In this document: positions 63,255-64,000 of the stretch, piece by piece | How positions within the stretch are numbered: position 1 is the stretch's first letter | How the letters are laid out: every line of letters starts with the position of its first letter | DNA from: Williamsia deligens | Lineage (GTDB): Bacteria > Actinomycetota > Actinomycetes > Mycobacteriales > Mycobacteriaceae | DNA: 64,000 nucleotides | Assembly (NCBI RefSeq): GCF_024171765.1 | Contig: NZ_JAMTCI010000001.1 | Coordinates: forward strand, 1 to 64,000 | Direction: 5' to 3' | Position numbers and translations under genes: made by a program | The notes under the pieces: generated by a model | The model's database searches: none | Seen by the model: only the letters and a program-made list of their open reading frames with translations | What the model was told of the DNA's origin: nothing

Positions 63255-64000
<746 letters not shown>

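Overview
The window is high-GC actinobacterial chromosome. It is dense, with many ATGA/GTGA start-stop overlaps and GTG starts. The gene order follows the Mycobacterium tuberculosis Rv3311-Rv3341 and Rv3355c-Rv3411c neighbourhoods as I remember them: Rv3311-like gene, add-deoA-cdd, sdhCDAB, dacB-type carboxypeptidase, trpS, icd, metY-metX, DUF3017-folD, trmL, dnaE2, imuA'-imuB, guaA, choD, guaB3, guaB2. This points to a mycolic-acid actinomycete (Mycobacteriales). Added features (glpK, a 13E12-type HNH gene, an EsrISR-like system beside guaA) suggest Gordonia or a close relative rather than Mycobacterium. The species call is inference.

Layout. 1-1.9 kb: the right end of a prophage. It holds the tail of a structural gene, an SGNH-hydrolase gene, and an opposed micro-operon (29-aa peptide, 52-aa membrane protein, 71-aa helix-turn-helix-like protein) with its own promoter and dyad. 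2.1-9.9 kb: Rv3311-like acidic protein, the coupled nucleoside-salvage operon cdd-deoA-add, and divergent sdhCDAB; the shared 219-bp gap carries three dyads. 9.9-18.5 kb: GH27 lipoprotein, DUF222-HNH gene, a DinB-like gene broken by one stop codon, glpK, a YihY-type membrane protein, a CitE-like lyase, a thioesterase and a zinc alcohol dehydrogenase. 18.5-26.6 kb: DedA protein and a probable polyamine/aminobutyraldehyde catabolic cluster (APC permease, universal stress protein, FAD oxidoreductase, aldehyde dehydrogenase, Lrp regulator, class III aminotransferase).

26.6-37.1 kb: alpha/beta hydrolase, D,D-carboxypeptidase, then a minus-strand series icd, MFS transporter, xth, trpS, YihY; then a SAM-IV riboswitch controlling metY-metX (methionine from O-acetylhomoserine). 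37.2-41.4 kb: Hsp70-like membrane protein, DUF3017-folD, rhomboid-like protein, trmL. 41.4-50.2 kb: the SOS mutasome. dnaE2 and imuA'-imuB each have a near-perfect LexA box, and between them lie an F420/PPOX protein, a PLP D-threonine-aldolase-like enzyme and a coupled serpin lipoprotein. 50.4-56.8 kb: a Ser/Thr kinase, an autoregulated-looking HEAT/MerR-HEAT operon with a 19-bp-spaced promoter, and a LuxR regulator/PspC-kinase/PspC-protein set resembling the EsrISR envelope-stress system. 56.9-64 kb: guaA, choD, an SDR/TetR pair with a shared operator, guaB3 and the 3' part of guaB2.

No tRNA, rRNA, CRISPR array, integrase or insertion sequence was seen. The strongest candidates for undescribed biology are the HEAT/MerR-HEAT operon, the serpin lipoprotein coupled to a PLP enzyme, the Hsp70-like membrane protein, and the cdd/sdhC regulatory region.
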